Shown: positions 8,916-19,619, numbered from the stretch's first letter. The stretch is 64,000 nt of DNA from Ensifer sp. LC11 (GCF_001695835.1 NZ_MBSO01000012.1:496001-560000); one strand, 5' to 3'. Numbers and translations are program-made. Notes: generated by a model from the letters alone, not told the origin.

Positions 8916-9194
8916 AATGCTAAGCTTCTTTTATGGAATGTCGAGGCGCAGACTGTGCCCATGGTTAGCAGCAAAACATGGGTATTCGACATGTTCAGAG
9001 AAATCGGTCTCTATCTCGTCGCCTCGCCGCGATCTCGGTTCTGGCAATTGCAGCAGCTTCGCGAGCTCGATGCGGAGCGGCTTGCGGATATTGGCGTTAC
9101 AGCCGGCGAGGCGCAGTTCGGAAAGCGCAAGGCGGCGCCGCGGGACAACACAGTGGTGCGCCATGCGGAGGCGGCACGGGCGGGCGCGATGTAA
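8913..9194 (+). CDS. DUF1127 (YjiS-like) small protein
   Basis: This 93-residue protein carries the DUF1127 motif in its second half: LQQLRELDAERLADIGVT. DUF1127 proteins are short, Arg-rich and common in rhizobia, and several have been linked to RNA or phosphate-stress regulation. The start is uncertain: ATG 8913 has no Shine-Dalgarno and sits inside the LysR dyad; in-frame ATGs at 8961 and 8991 would give 77 or 67 residues, closer to typical family lengths. It is divergent from the LysR gene. Confidence 0.75.
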   Translation: MNAKLLLWNVEAQTVPMVSSKTWVFDMFREIGLYLVASPRSRFWQLQQLRELDAERLADIGVTAGEAQFGKRKAAPRDNTVVRHAEAARAGAM

Positions 9195-9244
9195 TTGACC
9201 GCACGCGGCCCCGGTCTCAGGCATAGGTCGAGGTGGACGTGCCG

Positions 9245-9946
9245 CTACGGAGCCTCAACGATCGAGAAACCCGCCAGCCTGATGTCGGCTGGCGCCCGCA
9301 CGGCTCCGCCGGAGATCCACAGCGGATCGCCAAAGCATTCGATACGCCCGCCTGTGACGACGACGCCGTCGCTGTCCTTGCAGGCAACGATCGGTCGCGG
9401 CGTCGATACGCTGTAGCGCACAAGCGCGGGCAGGTATGTGTCGTCGTCACCGAGATGCGGAAAGAACTCGAAGGGCAGGAGGTCGAGCGCCTCGCCATCC
9501 GTCACGTCTTCCGGCCTCTGGCCGATGAAGGGCCCATCCGTCGCGATCGTCGGTCCCATCAGAATGGCGCCGGCGCTGACGCCGACGAGGACGCCGCCGG
9601 AAAGCGCCCAGTCGCGCAGCGGCGCGAGCAGATTGCTTCGTTTCAGCCGTTCGAGGAAGCCGCCGGTATGTCCGCCTGCGAGGTGAATGGCGTCTGAGGC
9701 GAAAAGGGCGGCGATATCGTCGGCGGAATGCGGCTCATCGAGATCGAAGAACAGCCTGAGATCGAGGCCGAGCCTGCCGTAATAGACCTGGCCGGCGAAG
9801 AAGAAGCTGCGGTCCGGCTCCGGTCCGGAGCCGACATAGGCGATACGGTTTCCGGTCCCGCGGGCTTTCAACAGGTCCACGAGCCTGAGGTCGATTGCGG
9901 AACAGTCGGCGTAGGTCTGGTCGCTGTAGAGGATGAGGTTGAGCAA
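9245..9946 (-). CDS. Peptidase S51 (dipeptidase E/cyanophycinase-like) family protein
   Basis: This 233-residue protein has the class I amidotransferase-like fold of S51 peptidases. GGHTGGF (residues 91-97) and the nucleophile elbow GVSAGA with Ser124 are clear. Dipeptidase E cleaves aspartyl dipeptides, but rhizobial homologues are not characterised. TTG 9946 is chosen because GGAGAGG precedes it at ideal spacing; the frame also has ATG 9988, which would add 14 poorly conserved residues. It faces no operon partner. Confidence 0.8.
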   Translation of the reverse strand: MLNLILYSDQTYADCSAIDLRLVDLLKARGTGNRIAYVGSGPEPDRSFFFAGQVYYGRLGLDLRLFFDLDEPHSADDIAALFASDAIHLAGGHTGGFLERLKRSNLLAPLRDWALSGGVLVGVSAGAILMGPTIATDGPFIGQRPEDVTDGEALDLLPFEFFPHLGDDDTYLPALVRYSVSTPRPIVACKDSDGVVVTGGRIECFGDPLWISGGAVRAPADIRLAGFSIVEAP

Positions 9947-10191
9947 TCTGGCCTCTCCGCGTGGTTTGCACGCCGATCCGCGCATCACTTAATTCAATCT
10001 GTTTTGTCGACCAGCAGGCAGGACGTGGTCAAGCTCCGCTTCGCAAGCAACTGGAGCGGGTGGGTTGAAGCCTGCGCGTCGATGTCGGAACCGTTGCCAG
10101 GCGGCTCCGCGTCATATAGCGGAGACCACACGTTCAAACTGCAGCAGCGTCGGCCGTTTCAATCCTAGCTTCAAAGTCCTGTGAGCCCGTT

Positions 10192-10884
10192 ATGAATTTC
10201 GCCGCCGTCATGTTGGCCGTGCTTGCCATCTGCGCTTTGCTGGCCATAGCCGTCGTCGTCCTTTTCTTTCTCGGGCTGCGCCGCCTCTGGCGACGGACGG
10301 GGCCTGATCAGGTGGTTCGCCGACGGCTGATCCTCGCCTTTGGCCTGCTGGCAATCGTGGCACCTTACGTTGCCTCCAAAATTGCCGAGCGAAACCATGT
10401 TCTGTCACGCGTTCCCGAGCCGCTTGAAGTCGCGGAAATCGAATACCGCCTGGAAGAACTGTTTGGTGTCGGCTTCATGCCGGGCGACAATGAAACCGGC
10501 TTCGTCGTCTATCGCCTGACCGAAGACAGCGCAGATTGGGCACGGAAACAGGGGAGTCGGCTGGGCGATAGGCTTCCGGGAGCAAAGGGAGTGTGGCGGG
10601 CAACACCGGTCGAGGACCGCAGCGACGAAGCAACCGTGAGCCTGTGGCATCACTATGACGACAGACCGCAGATGATGGATGCTGAGCGTCCTGAGCGCCA
10701 TCTTGCCAGCTTGGAGGAGTACCTAGAAAAATACGGATTCTCCATTCCGATTGAAAAAGGGCGGACCGACGAAGCAAACAAGGCGATCCAGTCAGGCGGG
10801 TCGTTCTATTCCTACGGAAAGGGTGGCAGCGTCACGGTCGTTGATCCCGCTCGTGGCAAAGTCTACTTCGCCTATGCCGGATGA
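10192..10884 (+). CDS. Hypothetical membrane protein
   Basis: This 230-residue protein is not recognised. Two hydrophobic segments (about residues 4-29 and 47-64) anchor it in the inner membrane, and the remaining 165 residues form a soluble domain with a segment rich in acidic residues (PLEVAEIEYRLEELFG) and a glycine-rich end (YSYGKGGSVTVV). No signal cleavage site is evident. The Shine-Dalgarno is weak. It converges with macB, 51 bases away. Protein-like composition and GC3 support a real gene. Confidence 0.7.
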   Translation: MNFAAVMLAVLAICALLAIAVVVLFFLGLRRLWRRTGPDQVVRRRLILAFGLLAIVAPYVASKIAERNHVLSRVPEPLEVAEIEYRLEELFGVGFMPGDNETGFVVYRLTEDSADWARKQGSRLGDRLPGAKGVWRATPVEDRSDEATVSLWHHYDDRPQMMDAERPERHLASLEEYLEKYGFSIPIEKGRTDEANKAIQSGGSFYSYGKGGSVTVVDPARGKVYFAYAG

Positions 10885-10935
10885 AGACCCGTGTGGCCTT
10901 CGTCTGCCGCCTGACCGGCGGGGCGTCGCACCCGC

Positions 10936-12879
10936 CTAATCCGCACTCAGCGCCACCGCCGGCTGCAGGCGCGAGGCGTTGCGGGCGGGCAGGAAACCGA
11001 AGGCGAGACCGGTGAGGAAGGCGCAGGCGAAGGCGAGCGCGACGGGGCCGAGGGTGAAGGAGACGGGCATGCCGAACTGGCCGGCGAGTGCGCCGGTGCC
11101 AAGCCCGAGCAGCACGCCGAGCGTGCCGCCGATCAGCGAGACGACCAGCGCCTCGATGATGAACTGCAACAGGATATCGCGCTGGCGGGCGCCGGTTGCC
11201 ATGCGCACGCCGATCTCGCGGGTGCGTTCGCTGACCGAGACGAGCATGATGTTCATGACGCCGATGCCGCCGACGAGCAGCGAGATCGCGGCGACCGAGC
11301 CCAGGAACAGCTTCAGCGTGTTCGAGGTCTCGGTGAAGGCCTCGCGCACGGAGGACATGTTGGTGATCTGGGTGTCCTGGCGCTTGTGGCGCTGGTCGAG
11401 CAGCGCCTGGATCGTCTGCTGGGTGATGTCGATCGCCGAGCCGTCCTTCACCTGCACGGTGATGGTGCGCACGTTGCGCTGGCCGAAGAGGCGGATGCTG
11501 CCCGTTGTCAGCGGCACCAGCACGACATCGTCCTGGTCGTTGCCGAAGGAGGTGGCGCCCATCTCGGCCATCACGCCGATCACCTGGAAGGGGATCTTGT
11601 TGACGAGCACATATTGGCCGATCGGGTTGTCGCCGTCGGGAAACAGCGTCTTGACGACCGTCTGGCCGAGGACTGCGACCGGTGCATAGGTGTCCATGTC
11701 GTTCTGGTTGATGAATTCGCCCTTGGCCATTTTCCAGGATTTTGCCGTGGTGAACTGAGGCACGGTGCCGTTGGCGGTCGTCTGGTAGTCGATATTGCCG
11801 TGGCGGAGCGTGACGGAACTCGTCATTTCCGGCACGGCGAAGGCGACGTTCGGCACGTCGAGGATTGCATCGGCGTCGGCCGGAATGAGCGTGACGTTGC
11901 TTCCCCCCGCACTGCCGCGGAAATTCGCCATGCTCGGCCGCACCACGAGCAGGTCAGAGCCCATGGACGATATGCGGCTTAACACCGAATTTTGCGCGCC
12001 CGTGCCGATCGCCAGCATCGCGACGACAGAGCCGACGCCGATGACGATGCCGAGCAGCGTGAGGATGGTGCGGAAGAGATTGGCCTTCAGGGCCCGAAAC
12101 GCCATCTTCACCGCTTCGGTGACGTCGGCGATTGCGGCCGAGCCTTCGCTGACATGGCGGGCAAGAGCGGCTGCACCTTCGGCGTTCACACGGGCCTTCT
12201 TGGCGCGGTCGGCGACGATGCGGCCGTCATGGATCTCGATCAGCCGGTCGGCCTGTTCGGCGACCTCGCGCGAGTGGGTAATGACGATGACCGTGTGGCC
12301 CTGCGCGTTCATGTCACGCAACAGCGCCATCACGTCCGAGCCGCTCTGGCTGTCGAGCGCGCCGGTCGGCTCGTCGGCAAGGATCACCCGGCCGCCGTTC
12401 ATCAAGGCGCGGGCAATGGAAACGCGTTGCTGCTGGCCGCCGGACAGCTGGTTCGGCCGGTGGTCGAGCCTTTCGCCGAGCTTCAGCGCTTCCAAGAGCG
12501 CCTCGGCGCGGTCGTGCCGGTCGCGGGCCGACATGCCGGCATAGACGGCCGGCACCTCGACGTTTTCCTTGGCGCTTGCCGTCGGGATGAGGTTGTAGCT
12601 CTGGAAGACGAAGCCGAAGGTGCGGCGGCGCAGCGCCGCCAGCTCGTCGGTATCGAAGTGGGCGACACTCTCGCCGTCGATCAGGTAGTCGCCGCCAGTC
12701 GGCTGGTCGAGGCAGCCGAGAATGTTCATCAGCGTCGACTTGCCGGAGCCGGACTGTCCGACGATCGCCACGAACTCACCCGCCTCGATATCGAGCGAAA
12801 GGCCATGCAGGACCTCGACGGCGAGATCGCCGTTGAAATAGGTCTTGCTGACGTTGCGGAGCGAGATGAGTGCGGACAT
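10936..12879 (-). CDS. macB: MacB-type macrolide/export ABC transporter, ATPase-permease fusion
   Basis: This 647-residue protein matches MacB in length and order. The ATPase domain has Walker [10 protein letters not shown] (41-49), signature LSGGQ (145-149) and Walker B VILADEP (165-171). The permease half starts with a helix at about 270-295, followed by a large periplasmic domain and three helices at about 520-640 with the FtsX fold. MacB works with MacA and an outer-membrane factor to expel macrolides, peptides or lipids. It follows macA by 20 bases on the same strand, so the two are one operon. No TolC gene is in the window. Confidence 0.95.
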   Translation of the reverse strand: MSALISLRNVSKTYFNGDLAVEVLHGLSLDIEAGEFVAIVGQSGSGKSTLMNILGCLDQPTGGDYLIDGESVAHFDTDELAALRRRTFGFVFQSYNLIPTASAKENVEVPAVYAGMSARDRHDRAEALLEALKLGERLDHRPNQLSGGQQQRVSIARALMNGGRVILADEPTGALDSQSGSDVMALLRDMNAQGHTVIVITHSREVAEQADRLIEIHDGRIVADRAKKARVNAEGAAALARHVSEGSAAIADVTEAVKMAFRALKANLFRTILTLLGIVIGVGSVVAMLAIGTGAQNSVLSRISSMGSDLLVVRPSMANFRGSAGGSNVTLIPADADAILDVPNVAFAVPEMTSSVTLRHGNIDYQTTANGTVPQFTTAKSWKMAKGEFINQNDMDTYAPVAVLGQTVVKTLFPDGDNPIGQYVLVNKIPFQVIGVMAEMGATSFGNDQDDVVLVPLTTGSIRLFGQRNVRTITVQVKDGSAIDITQQTIQALLDQRHKRQDTQITNMSSVREAFTETSNTLKLFLGSVAAISLLVGGIGVMNIMLVSVSERTREIGVRMATGARQRDILLQFIIEALVVSLIGGTLGVLLGLGTGALAGQFGMPVSFTLGPVALAFACAFLTGLAFGFLPARNASRLQPAVALSAD

Positions 12880-12899
12880 GGCCAGTCTCTAACCGATCC

Positions 12900-14258
12900 T
12901 CAGAACATCGGCGGCATGCGCATGCCGCGCGGCAAGCCGGCGTTACGGCCGCTGCCTGTTGTGTTCGATCCTGTGCCGACGACGACGGTCTCTCCCACTT
13001 CGAGGCCGCTTTTGATCTCGGCGCTGACGCGGTTGCGGATGCCGACTTCGACGTCGCGGGTCTCAACCGCGCCGGAAGCGGTGACGACGGAGACCTGCGC
13101 CCTGCGCCCTTCGCCCCTTGCTTCAGACGTGGCACCGTCGCGCCGGCCGTTACCGTTGCCGCCCGCGTCACCCGTTCCCTTGCCCGGATAGGTGAGGGCG
13201 GACGCCGGCACGATCAGCACGTCCTTGGCCGCGTCTCTGACAAAGAACACCTGCGCGCTCATCGACATCATCAGCTCGCCGTCCGGATTGGGCACGTCGA
13301 AAAGCGCGTAGTAGAGCACGACGTTGTTGGTGGTGTCGGGCATCGGCTGGATCTGTCGCAGCTTGCCCGAGAAGCGTTTTCCGGGCTGGCCGAGCAAGGT
13401 GAAATAGGCGTCCATGCCAACCTTCAGCCTGGTAACATCGGCTTCCGACACCTGCGCCTTGACGGTCATGGTCGAGAGATCGGCAATGGTGACGATGGTC
13501 GGCGTCGTCTGGTTGGCGTTCAGCGTCTGGCCGGCCTTGGCCGGATTGGCGACGATGGTGCCTGAAATCGGCGCGTAGATCTTGGTGTAGCCGAGATCGA
13601 CCTTGTCGCCGGCAAGCGTTGCCTGCTGCTTGCGGATCTGCGCCTCGATGGCGTTGACGTCGGCGCCTGCCGCCGCAAGGTCGGCGACGGCCTGGTCCAG
13701 CGTCGATTGCGGCACGCCCTTGGTCACGACCAGATTGCGCTGCCGGTCGATATTGGCCTGTTTCAGCACGAGCTGGGCCTTCTTGGAAATGAGCTGGGCC
13801 TGAAAATTGGCAAGCTCCGCCTGGTCGATCTCGATGCGGTTTTCGATGGTTGCCGGGTCGATCTCGGCAACCAGCTGGTTCTCGGTGACCTTATCTCCAA
13901 TAGCGACGTGCAGTGCCTTCAGCTGGCCGGAGACCTGCGCACCGGCATCGACGGAGTTGACGGCGTCAAGCGTGCCGACGGCGGTGACGGCATTCTCGAT
14001 ATCGCCGCGCGCCACCATGTCGGTTACGACAGCCGCTGAGGCCGGGTTTTCGCCATAACGCGTCCAGCCGTACCAGGCAGCACCGGCGACCGCGAGAACC
14101 ACCGGCACCCAGAGCCAGCGCCGCGTGCGGCGCCTGCGCTTCACCTTCTGCACCGCACCGGGAATGAAGGTGACATTGGGGGCCGCCTCGTTGCGAGGCG
14201 TGGTCTCGGCTCGCGCCGTCTTGATCGCCTTGTTCATCGCTTGCGCCTTGTCCGGCAA
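12900..14258 (-). CDS. macA: MacA-type periplasmic adaptor of MacB pump
   Basis: This 452-residue adaptor has a short cytoplasmic basic N-terminus (KVKRRRRTRR), one membrane helix (about 47-66), a lipoyl/coiled-coil hairpin region (about 95-215), beta-barrel and C-terminal domains. The low-complexity stretch TGDAGGNGNGRRDG near residue 368 is a linker insertion. It starts the macAB operon. TTG 14258 has AGAAGGG upstream and is preferred; ATG 14237 is the alternative, seven codons later. Confidence 0.93.
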   Translation of the reverse strand: MPDKAQAMNKAIKTARAETTPRNEAAPNVTFIPGAVQKVKRRRRTRRWLWVPVVLAVAGAAWYGWTRYGENPASAAVVTDMVARGDIENAVTAVGTLDAVNSVDAGAQVSGQLKALHVAIGDKVTENQLVAEIDPATIENRIEIDQAELANFQAQLISKKAQLVLKQANIDRQRNLVVTKGVPQSTLDQAVADLAAAGADVNAIEAQIRKQQATLAGDKVDLGYTKIYAPISGTIVANPAKAGQTLNANQTTPTIVTIADLSTMTVKAQVSEADVTRLKVGMDAYFTLLGQPGKRFSGKLRQIQPMPDTTNNVVLYYALFDVPNPDGELMMSMSAQVFFVRDAAKDVLIVPASALTYPGKGTGDAGGNGNGRRDGATSEARGEGRRAQVSVVTASGAVETRDVEVGIRNRVSAEIKSGLEVGETVVVGTGSNTTGSGRNAGLPRGMRMPPMF

Positions 14259-14724
14259 ATTCCCTTCTCAAAATAGAAGCGAACGGGGCGGGCGAAAAGC
14301 ATTGAGATCATTATATTTTCGTAATCTTTCTCATCCGCGCCGCGGCAACGGCGCCCACGATGGCGGGCACCCGACGGTTTCGCGCGCCATGACCGGCTTG
14401 TCAGCCGCGTGGGGCAACCAAAGCGGCGACGCGACGACGGCGCCGTTGATGCGACGGCCACTGCCGTCGGTTTGGCCGCAGACCCGGCGGTTGCGCGATG
14501 ACGAAAACCGCCTTCTGGCTGAATTCGTCGCCCGCAGACGACAGATCGCTGTGGTCGTTGCGGTCTGTCGTTTGCGACCAGCCTTCGCTGTTCTCTTGAT
14601 GTGTGGCGTCAACTGTCTGAGAGGCGACAAACATCGATTATCACCCGTTGTCGGTATTTATTCCGATTTTCTCGTCGTGTTATTCTGGCTGTACACGGTT
14701 CGTTGTTAGGATTGGAAGTTGTGC
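14259..14724. other. Upstream region of macAB, no gene seen
   Basis: This 466-base gap separates divergent macA and a damaged membrane gene. It is AT-rich directly upstream of macA (about 14275-14330), where the macA promoter should lie, then GC-rich with short self-complementary segments. Open frames in it overlap each other and lack convincing starts. Confidence 0.5.
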
Positions 14725-15111
14725 GATGGCCACGAAATCCCGGACGGACGAAGAGAAGAATGTCGTTACCGCCGGAATAGCCGTCCTGTCGGTGCTTCTG
14801 GCCATAACATCGCAATTTTCCTGCTCGTGGTGCGGACAGACAATTCAGTTGTTGCCGAATTTGTTAGCAATCGGCCGCATTACGGTGATTTGAAATTGAA
14901 GGGCCTGTTTTGCGTCTTCTTTGTCGCTTGGGGTTGTTTTGCTTATTCGCAATTATACTTTCAATTTGACTATCTGAAGAAAAGTTCGAATAGTATTGAA
15001 GCAAGTATGACGTTCGTCAATTTTCTCAGGTTGCTTACTGTCTGTCTCATTCTGATGATGACGACGGTGATTTCATTTCTGATGCCGTTTTTATATTTCC
15101 TATTGAGCTAG
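14725..15111 (+). pseudogene. Frameshifted small membrane protein gene
   Basis: The first frame starts at ATG 14725 after GGAAG and reads MATKSRTDEEKNVVTAG with a hydrophobic helix (VLSVLLAIT), then runs into hydrophilic sequence and stops at 14893. The frame one base back takes over near 14805-14815 with NIAIFLLVV and continues to 15111 with two more membrane segments (LFCVFFVAWGCFAYS and a long C-terminal one). Joining them gives a sensible three-helix protein of about 128 residues. A one-base deletion explains this. Codons are AT-rich compared with neighbours. A sequencing error is possible. Confidence 0.55.
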
Positions 15112-15276
15112 AGCCACGCAAAGCCGCCGTTGGCGGCTCCTGGCCAAGAGCCACAACACCTCAAGACAGAGGCCCAACGGATCCAGCGGCTGCGTCTATC
15201 CGCACCGCCGAAATTTCGCCCCCTTGTAAGAATCGTCTTGACGCTCAGATGACGCTTCACTAGAACAATGCGAACC

Positions 15277-15290
15277 GTACCGTACGGTAC
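15277..15290. promoter_or_regulatory. Perfect palindrome GTACCGTACGGTAC, TetR operator candidate
   Basis: A 14-base perfect palindrome lies 20-26 bases before the start of the TetR gene, the usual place for TetR self-repression. It is preceded by another CCG-containing half (ACCGTACCGTAC), giving partial tandem symmetry. Confidence 0.65.
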
Positions 15291-15315
15291 TGATCGGGAG
15301 CGAGGCGACGTGCAG

Positions 15316-15957
15316 ATGACTGCGGCGATAAGGGAGGCGGATGCCGGGGAGGGGCTGACGGAACGTCAGGGCGCCGTTCTCGAGCAGGCGTTGCGTCTTC
15401 TGGTCGACGGCGGCGAAAAGGCGCTGACGACCGCCGGCATCGCGCGGGCCGCCAATTGCTCCAAGGAAAGCCTCTACAAGTGGTTTGGTGATCGCGACGG
15501 CCTGATCTCGGCGATGATCGGCTTTCAGGCGAGCAAGGTGCGCACCCAGGACGTTGCCGCCCGCGCGCTCGATGCCGAGAGCCTGCGCGGCAATCTCGTC
15601 ACCTTCGCCAAGGATCTGCTGGAGGTGCTCGCCGGCGACGTGTCGCTGGCGCTCAATCGCCTGGCGATCGGCCAGGCGAGCCGCGATGGCTCCAAGCTCG
15701 GCCACATGCTGCAGGAGCGCGGGCGCCGGCAGATCGGCCGCCGCGCGGCCGCCCTGCTGGAAGCCGGGCGCAAGGCGGGGCTGCTTTCGTTCGATGATGC
15801 CGACGAGGCCTATGGCGCGCTCTATGGGCTCGTCGTCTCCGACTGGCATCTGAAGATGCTGCTCGGCGAAGAGGCCGGCGAAATGAAAAAGGGTTTCAGC
15901 CGCAAGGCGGAGCAGGCGGTTTCAGCCTTCCTTTCGCTTTACGGCACGAAAAGGTAA
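15316..15957 (+). CDS. TetR/AcrR-family transcriptional regulator
   Basis: This 213-residue protein has a TetR N-terminal helix-turn-helix (about residues 15-60, with TTAGIARAANCSKESLYKWF) and an all-helical ligand domain. ATG 15316 and GTG 15310 are both possible; GAGG at 15302-15305 suits the GTG slightly better. A perfect palindrome lies just upstream, which supports self-repression. ilvC begins 102 bases downstream on the same strand, so read-through is possible, but ilvC probably has its own promoter and a functional link is not shown. Confidence 0.92.
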   Translation: MTAAIREADAGEGLTERQGAVLEQALRLLVDGGEKALTTAGIARAANCSKESLYKWFGDRDGLISAMIGFQASKVRTQDVAARALDAESLRGNLVTFAKDLLEVLAGDVSLALNRLAIGQASRDGSKLGHMLQERGRRQIGRRAAALLEAGRKAGLLSFDDADEAYGALYGLVVSDWHLKMLLGEEAGEMKKGFSRKAEQAVSAFLSLYGTKR

Positions 15958-16023
15958 CGGCCTGCAGCGGTCGCTGCGGCACCAAGAATTGCTGTATGGC
16001 TCCGGATCTCCAGGGCGATATAG

Positions 16024-17079
<1,056 letters not shown>

Positions 17080-17105
17080 GCCTTATCGATATCAGGATGG
17101 AAGGA

Positions 17106-17132
17106 AGCCGGGGTTTTGGCCCCGGCTTTTTT
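17106..17132 (+). terminator. Rho-independent terminator of ilvC
   Basis: Stem AGCCGGGG/CCCCGGCT with a six-base loop TTTTGG is followed by six T residues. It starts 26 bases after the ilvC stop and is the clearest intrinsic terminator in this part of the window. Confidence 0.92.
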
Positions 17133-17295
17133 CATGCGAATGGCAGCTCGCTTTCACTCATCCTCGTCCTTGTGGCGGGATGTGAGCCGTCGGGTCAAAA
17201 GGCCTCTCAGCCCAAGGACTTGGGCTGGCTGGATTTCTGTGACAGGCACAGAAATGAGGGAGATATTGGCTGGCGTCGGTGAGCGGCAAGGAGCG

Positions 17296-18063
17296 TCAGG
17301 CCCTGTGCAGGATAAGAGCGCAGGCGGCCCTTATGTCGTCGATGACTGCGGTGGGCTCCGGTTGGAAATGGTGCTCGTCGCCATCGCGGTATTTGCCGGT
17401 GCGTACCAGAAGAGCCGTTCCGATCCCGGCGGCAAGCGCGCCGGCAATATCGCTTTCGGCATCGTCGCCGACCATGACGACGTCCTTGGGTTCAAGGCCC
17501 ATGCTTGCGGCGGCGGCGAGGAAGAAATTCGCCGCAGGCTTGCCGAAGAGCCGCGCCTTGACGCCACTCGCATATTCGAGCGCCTCGACGAAGGGGCCGG
17601 CATCGAGGCTCAGCCCGCCGTCGCGGTGGCGGAAGAAGCGGTTGCGGGCGAGCGCGAGGAAGGGCGCGCCGTTCGAAAGCGCGCGGAACGCGGCATTGAG
17701 CCTGTCATAGCTGAAGCGCTCGGCGGCATCGCCGAGCACGACCGCAACGGGACCCTCCGCGCGACAGTCGGCGAAGTCTTCTTCGAGGGCAGGGTGCACC
17801 AGCAGATGCGGCTGGTGGCCGTTCCTCTGGAGCCAGGCGCGGACGGCGGCAACCGGCGTGAACACTTCCTCGGCGGCACAATCGAAGCCGAGGCGCTGGA
17901 GTTGGGCCAGCAGTTGACGCTTGGCCTGGCGAGTGGTGTTGGTCAGGAAGCGGATTGGAAGGCCGGCGTCGCGAAGGCGCGAAATCGCCGCGACAGCACC
18001 CGGCAGCACCGTGTCGCCGTCGTAGAGCACGCCGGAGAGATCGAGCAGCACACCTCTGGCCAT
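17296..18063 (-). CDS. HAD-IIA hydrolase, LHPP-like
   Basis: This 255-residue HAD phosphatase belongs to the IIA group with a C2b cap. Motif I reads LLDLSGVLYDG, where the usual second Asp is Ser, as in the human LHPP/TIGR01458-type subfamily that acts on phospholysine, phosphohistidine or pyrophosphate. Motif II is in RFLTNTTR, and motif III/IV in MVGDDAESDIAGA. ATG 18063 (MARGVLLD) fits the family N-terminus; ATG 18078 is possible. It converges with ilvC. Confidence 0.88.
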   Translation of the reverse strand: MARGVLLDLSGVLYDGDTVLPGAVAAISRLRDAGLPIRFLTNTTRQAKRQLLAQLQRLGFDCAAEEVFTPVAAVRAWLQRNGHQPHLLVHPALEEDFADCRAEGPVAVVLGDAAERFSYDRLNAAFRALSNGAPFLALARNRFFRHRDGGLSLDAGPFVEALEYASGVKARLFGKPAANFFLAAAASMGLEPKDVVMVGDDAESDIAGALAAGIGTALLVRTGKYRDGDEHHFQPEPTAVIDDIRAACALILHRA

Positions 18064-18267
18064 GGCAAGAGACTGCATGAGCGAATACTCGTGGTCAACG
18101 GCTAGCGGTTACGATCGGTAGCGCGCGCAGCGTGGCGCAGGACGGGGGATGCGGCGGCAGTGCTCGGTAGTGGGCGCGCGGCTTGTCAATTAGTGATTGC
18201 GAATATTCTCGCATTCTGACATTCTGGTCGAAGCTGATCTCGCTGCAACTTTTCGGGGACAGGTCAG

Positions 18268-18957
18268 ATGGCGCGCGTATCGATCAAGGATTACGCGGGA
18301 ACTCACGCTGTGAGTGAGAGTGAGATCGTCTCTCTTCTTCTGAAGTACAACTTGGACCTTCGCCCAAGCGGCCGAGATCAAACGGTCGACGGCGATGCGC
18401 TAGACAAGTTGCGTGGACTCGAAAGCGACGCAAAACGAACCCAGAGCCTTCGTTCCGAACTGGACCAGGCGAACTCCGACTTGGTCAAGGAAGAGCGATC
18501 AAATTCCTGGATCTCTGCATGGGCTGGTGCCGCCTCCGCGTTCTTCGCCTTTATCGCGGCGGGGCTGTCGATGTGCTCGACAAAGACCGCAGAAGATCAA
18601 ATGAGGAGTTCGTTGGCAGCCACTGATGCGAAGAACCGATACGAGGTTCAGATCCTGATCGCGAACAAGCTCACGGAAATTGCATCGGTTAGCAATGCGA
18701 ACGGGCAGGCAGGGGAAACCGAAACGCTAAACAGGCTGTTTGACCTCAACAATGCGTTCGTGATCGCAAATGATTTCCACGAGGATGGCGGCTTCAATGT
18801 CGGTTGGGAGCAGTTCATCGAAAGAAATTGCGGCCAACTGAGTAAAGTCAACTATTACCAGGGCACCGTCGATCCGCTCGCGCAAACAAGAGTGATTTGT
18901 GAAGCAAATCTGAAAAAACAGCCTGCAGATCCTGTCGGGGGAGTGAAATCACCATGA
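18268..18957 (+). CDS. Hypothetical coiled-coil membrane-anchored protein (gene 1 of coupled pair)
   Basis: This 229-residue protein is not recognised. Residues 1-50 look like a small helical DNA- or RNA-binding-type fold (ARVSIKDYAGTHAVSESEIV, reminiscent of IF2 N-terminal domains, weak). Residues 51-78 form a heptad-like charged coiled coil, residues 82-103 a membrane helix (ISAWAGAASAFFAFIAAG), and the C-terminal 120 residues a domain with two Cys (near RNCGQL and VICEAN) that would be outside the cytoplasm. It overlaps the next gene by ATGA, so both are translated together. AT-richer codons than neighbours. Confidence 0.72.
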   Translation: MARVSIKDYAGTHAVSESEIVSLLLKYNLDLRPSGRDQTVDGDALDKLRGLESDAKRTQSLRSELDQANSDLVKEERSNSWISAWAGAASAFFAFIAAGLSMCSTKTAEDQMRSSLAATDAKNRYEVQILIANKLTEIASVSNANGQAGETETLNRLFDLNNAFVIANDFHEDGGFNVGWEQFIERNCGQLSKVNYYQGTVDPLAQTRVICEANLKKQPADPVGGVKSP

Positions 18958-19568
18958 TGGACGTTCGCTTGAGACGGCCAATGCCATTCGTCGCGCTCGT
19001 GCTCGGTGTGGCTTTGTACCTTTCAACGGATCTTCGGCCCGCCTCGGCGCAAACCGCGACACCTACGCCGCCACCGCAGAGCCAGGTTGAACTGATCGAT
19101 CACAATATCAAAAAATTCCAGAAGGAGGCGGGACTCGTCGACGAAGGAAACGAAATCGGAAAAGCGGCGGGCGCCTTGGCGGACGGCAATTGTCAGATAG
19201 GTGTGGCCCTGGCAGCCATCGCTAAGGGGAAAGACGCCGATTTCGCTGGGGCGATGAAATCGGCGTCGTCCAGCTACGACATCGCCGTACAATCACTGGA
19301 GTCCCTGACAAAGGACAAGCGCTACAAGAAGAAGATCAGCAGCCAGCATGCTTCCTGGTTGATTGATACGGGACTGTTTACAGATCCACCGCGGACGCAG
19401 AACGACATTCTGCTTCAGATCCTTAGCCTGACGCAAAAAGCGAAGGAAGCGGCTGACCGCATTGCCAGTGGCAACGGAACCGACGTCGATTTATCCCTTC
19501 TCCTCGATATTTCATCGAAAATCCCGCGACTGCTGATGGTCTTCATCAAAGTCGTCGCGGCCGCCTGA
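18954..19568 (+). CDS. Hypothetical secreted protein (gene 2 of coupled pair)
   Basis: This 204-residue protein is not recognised. Residues 12-33 form a signal peptide (VALVLGVALYLSTDL, then ASAQT as likely cleavage site). A Pro/Thr-rich linker (ATPTPPPQSQ) follows, then a mostly helical mature domain. Its start codon overlaps the stop of the preceding gene (ATGA), which shows translational coupling. The coupled partner has a membrane helix with an extracytoplasmic domain, so the two products may meet in the periplasm; this is inference from layout. Confidence 0.72.
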   Translation: MMDVRLRRPMPFVALVLGVALYLSTDLRPASAQTATPTPPPQSQVELIDHNIKKFQKEAGLVDEGNEIGKAAGALADGNCQIGVALAAIAKGKDADFAGAMKSASSSYDIAVQSLESLTKDKRYKKKISSQHASWLIDTGLFTDPPRTQNDILLQILSLTQKAKEAADRIASGNGTDVDLSLLLDISSKIPRLLMVFIKVVAAA

Positions 19569-19619
19569 AGCGAGGCACGTGTGGCCGGCCGCCGCCGCGG
19601 CGACGTGCCGTGGCCCCTA

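Noticed and set aside
14259-14724. Small genes upstream of macA
   Set aside because: Overlapping frames without ribosome binding sites; region better explained as promoter and spacer.
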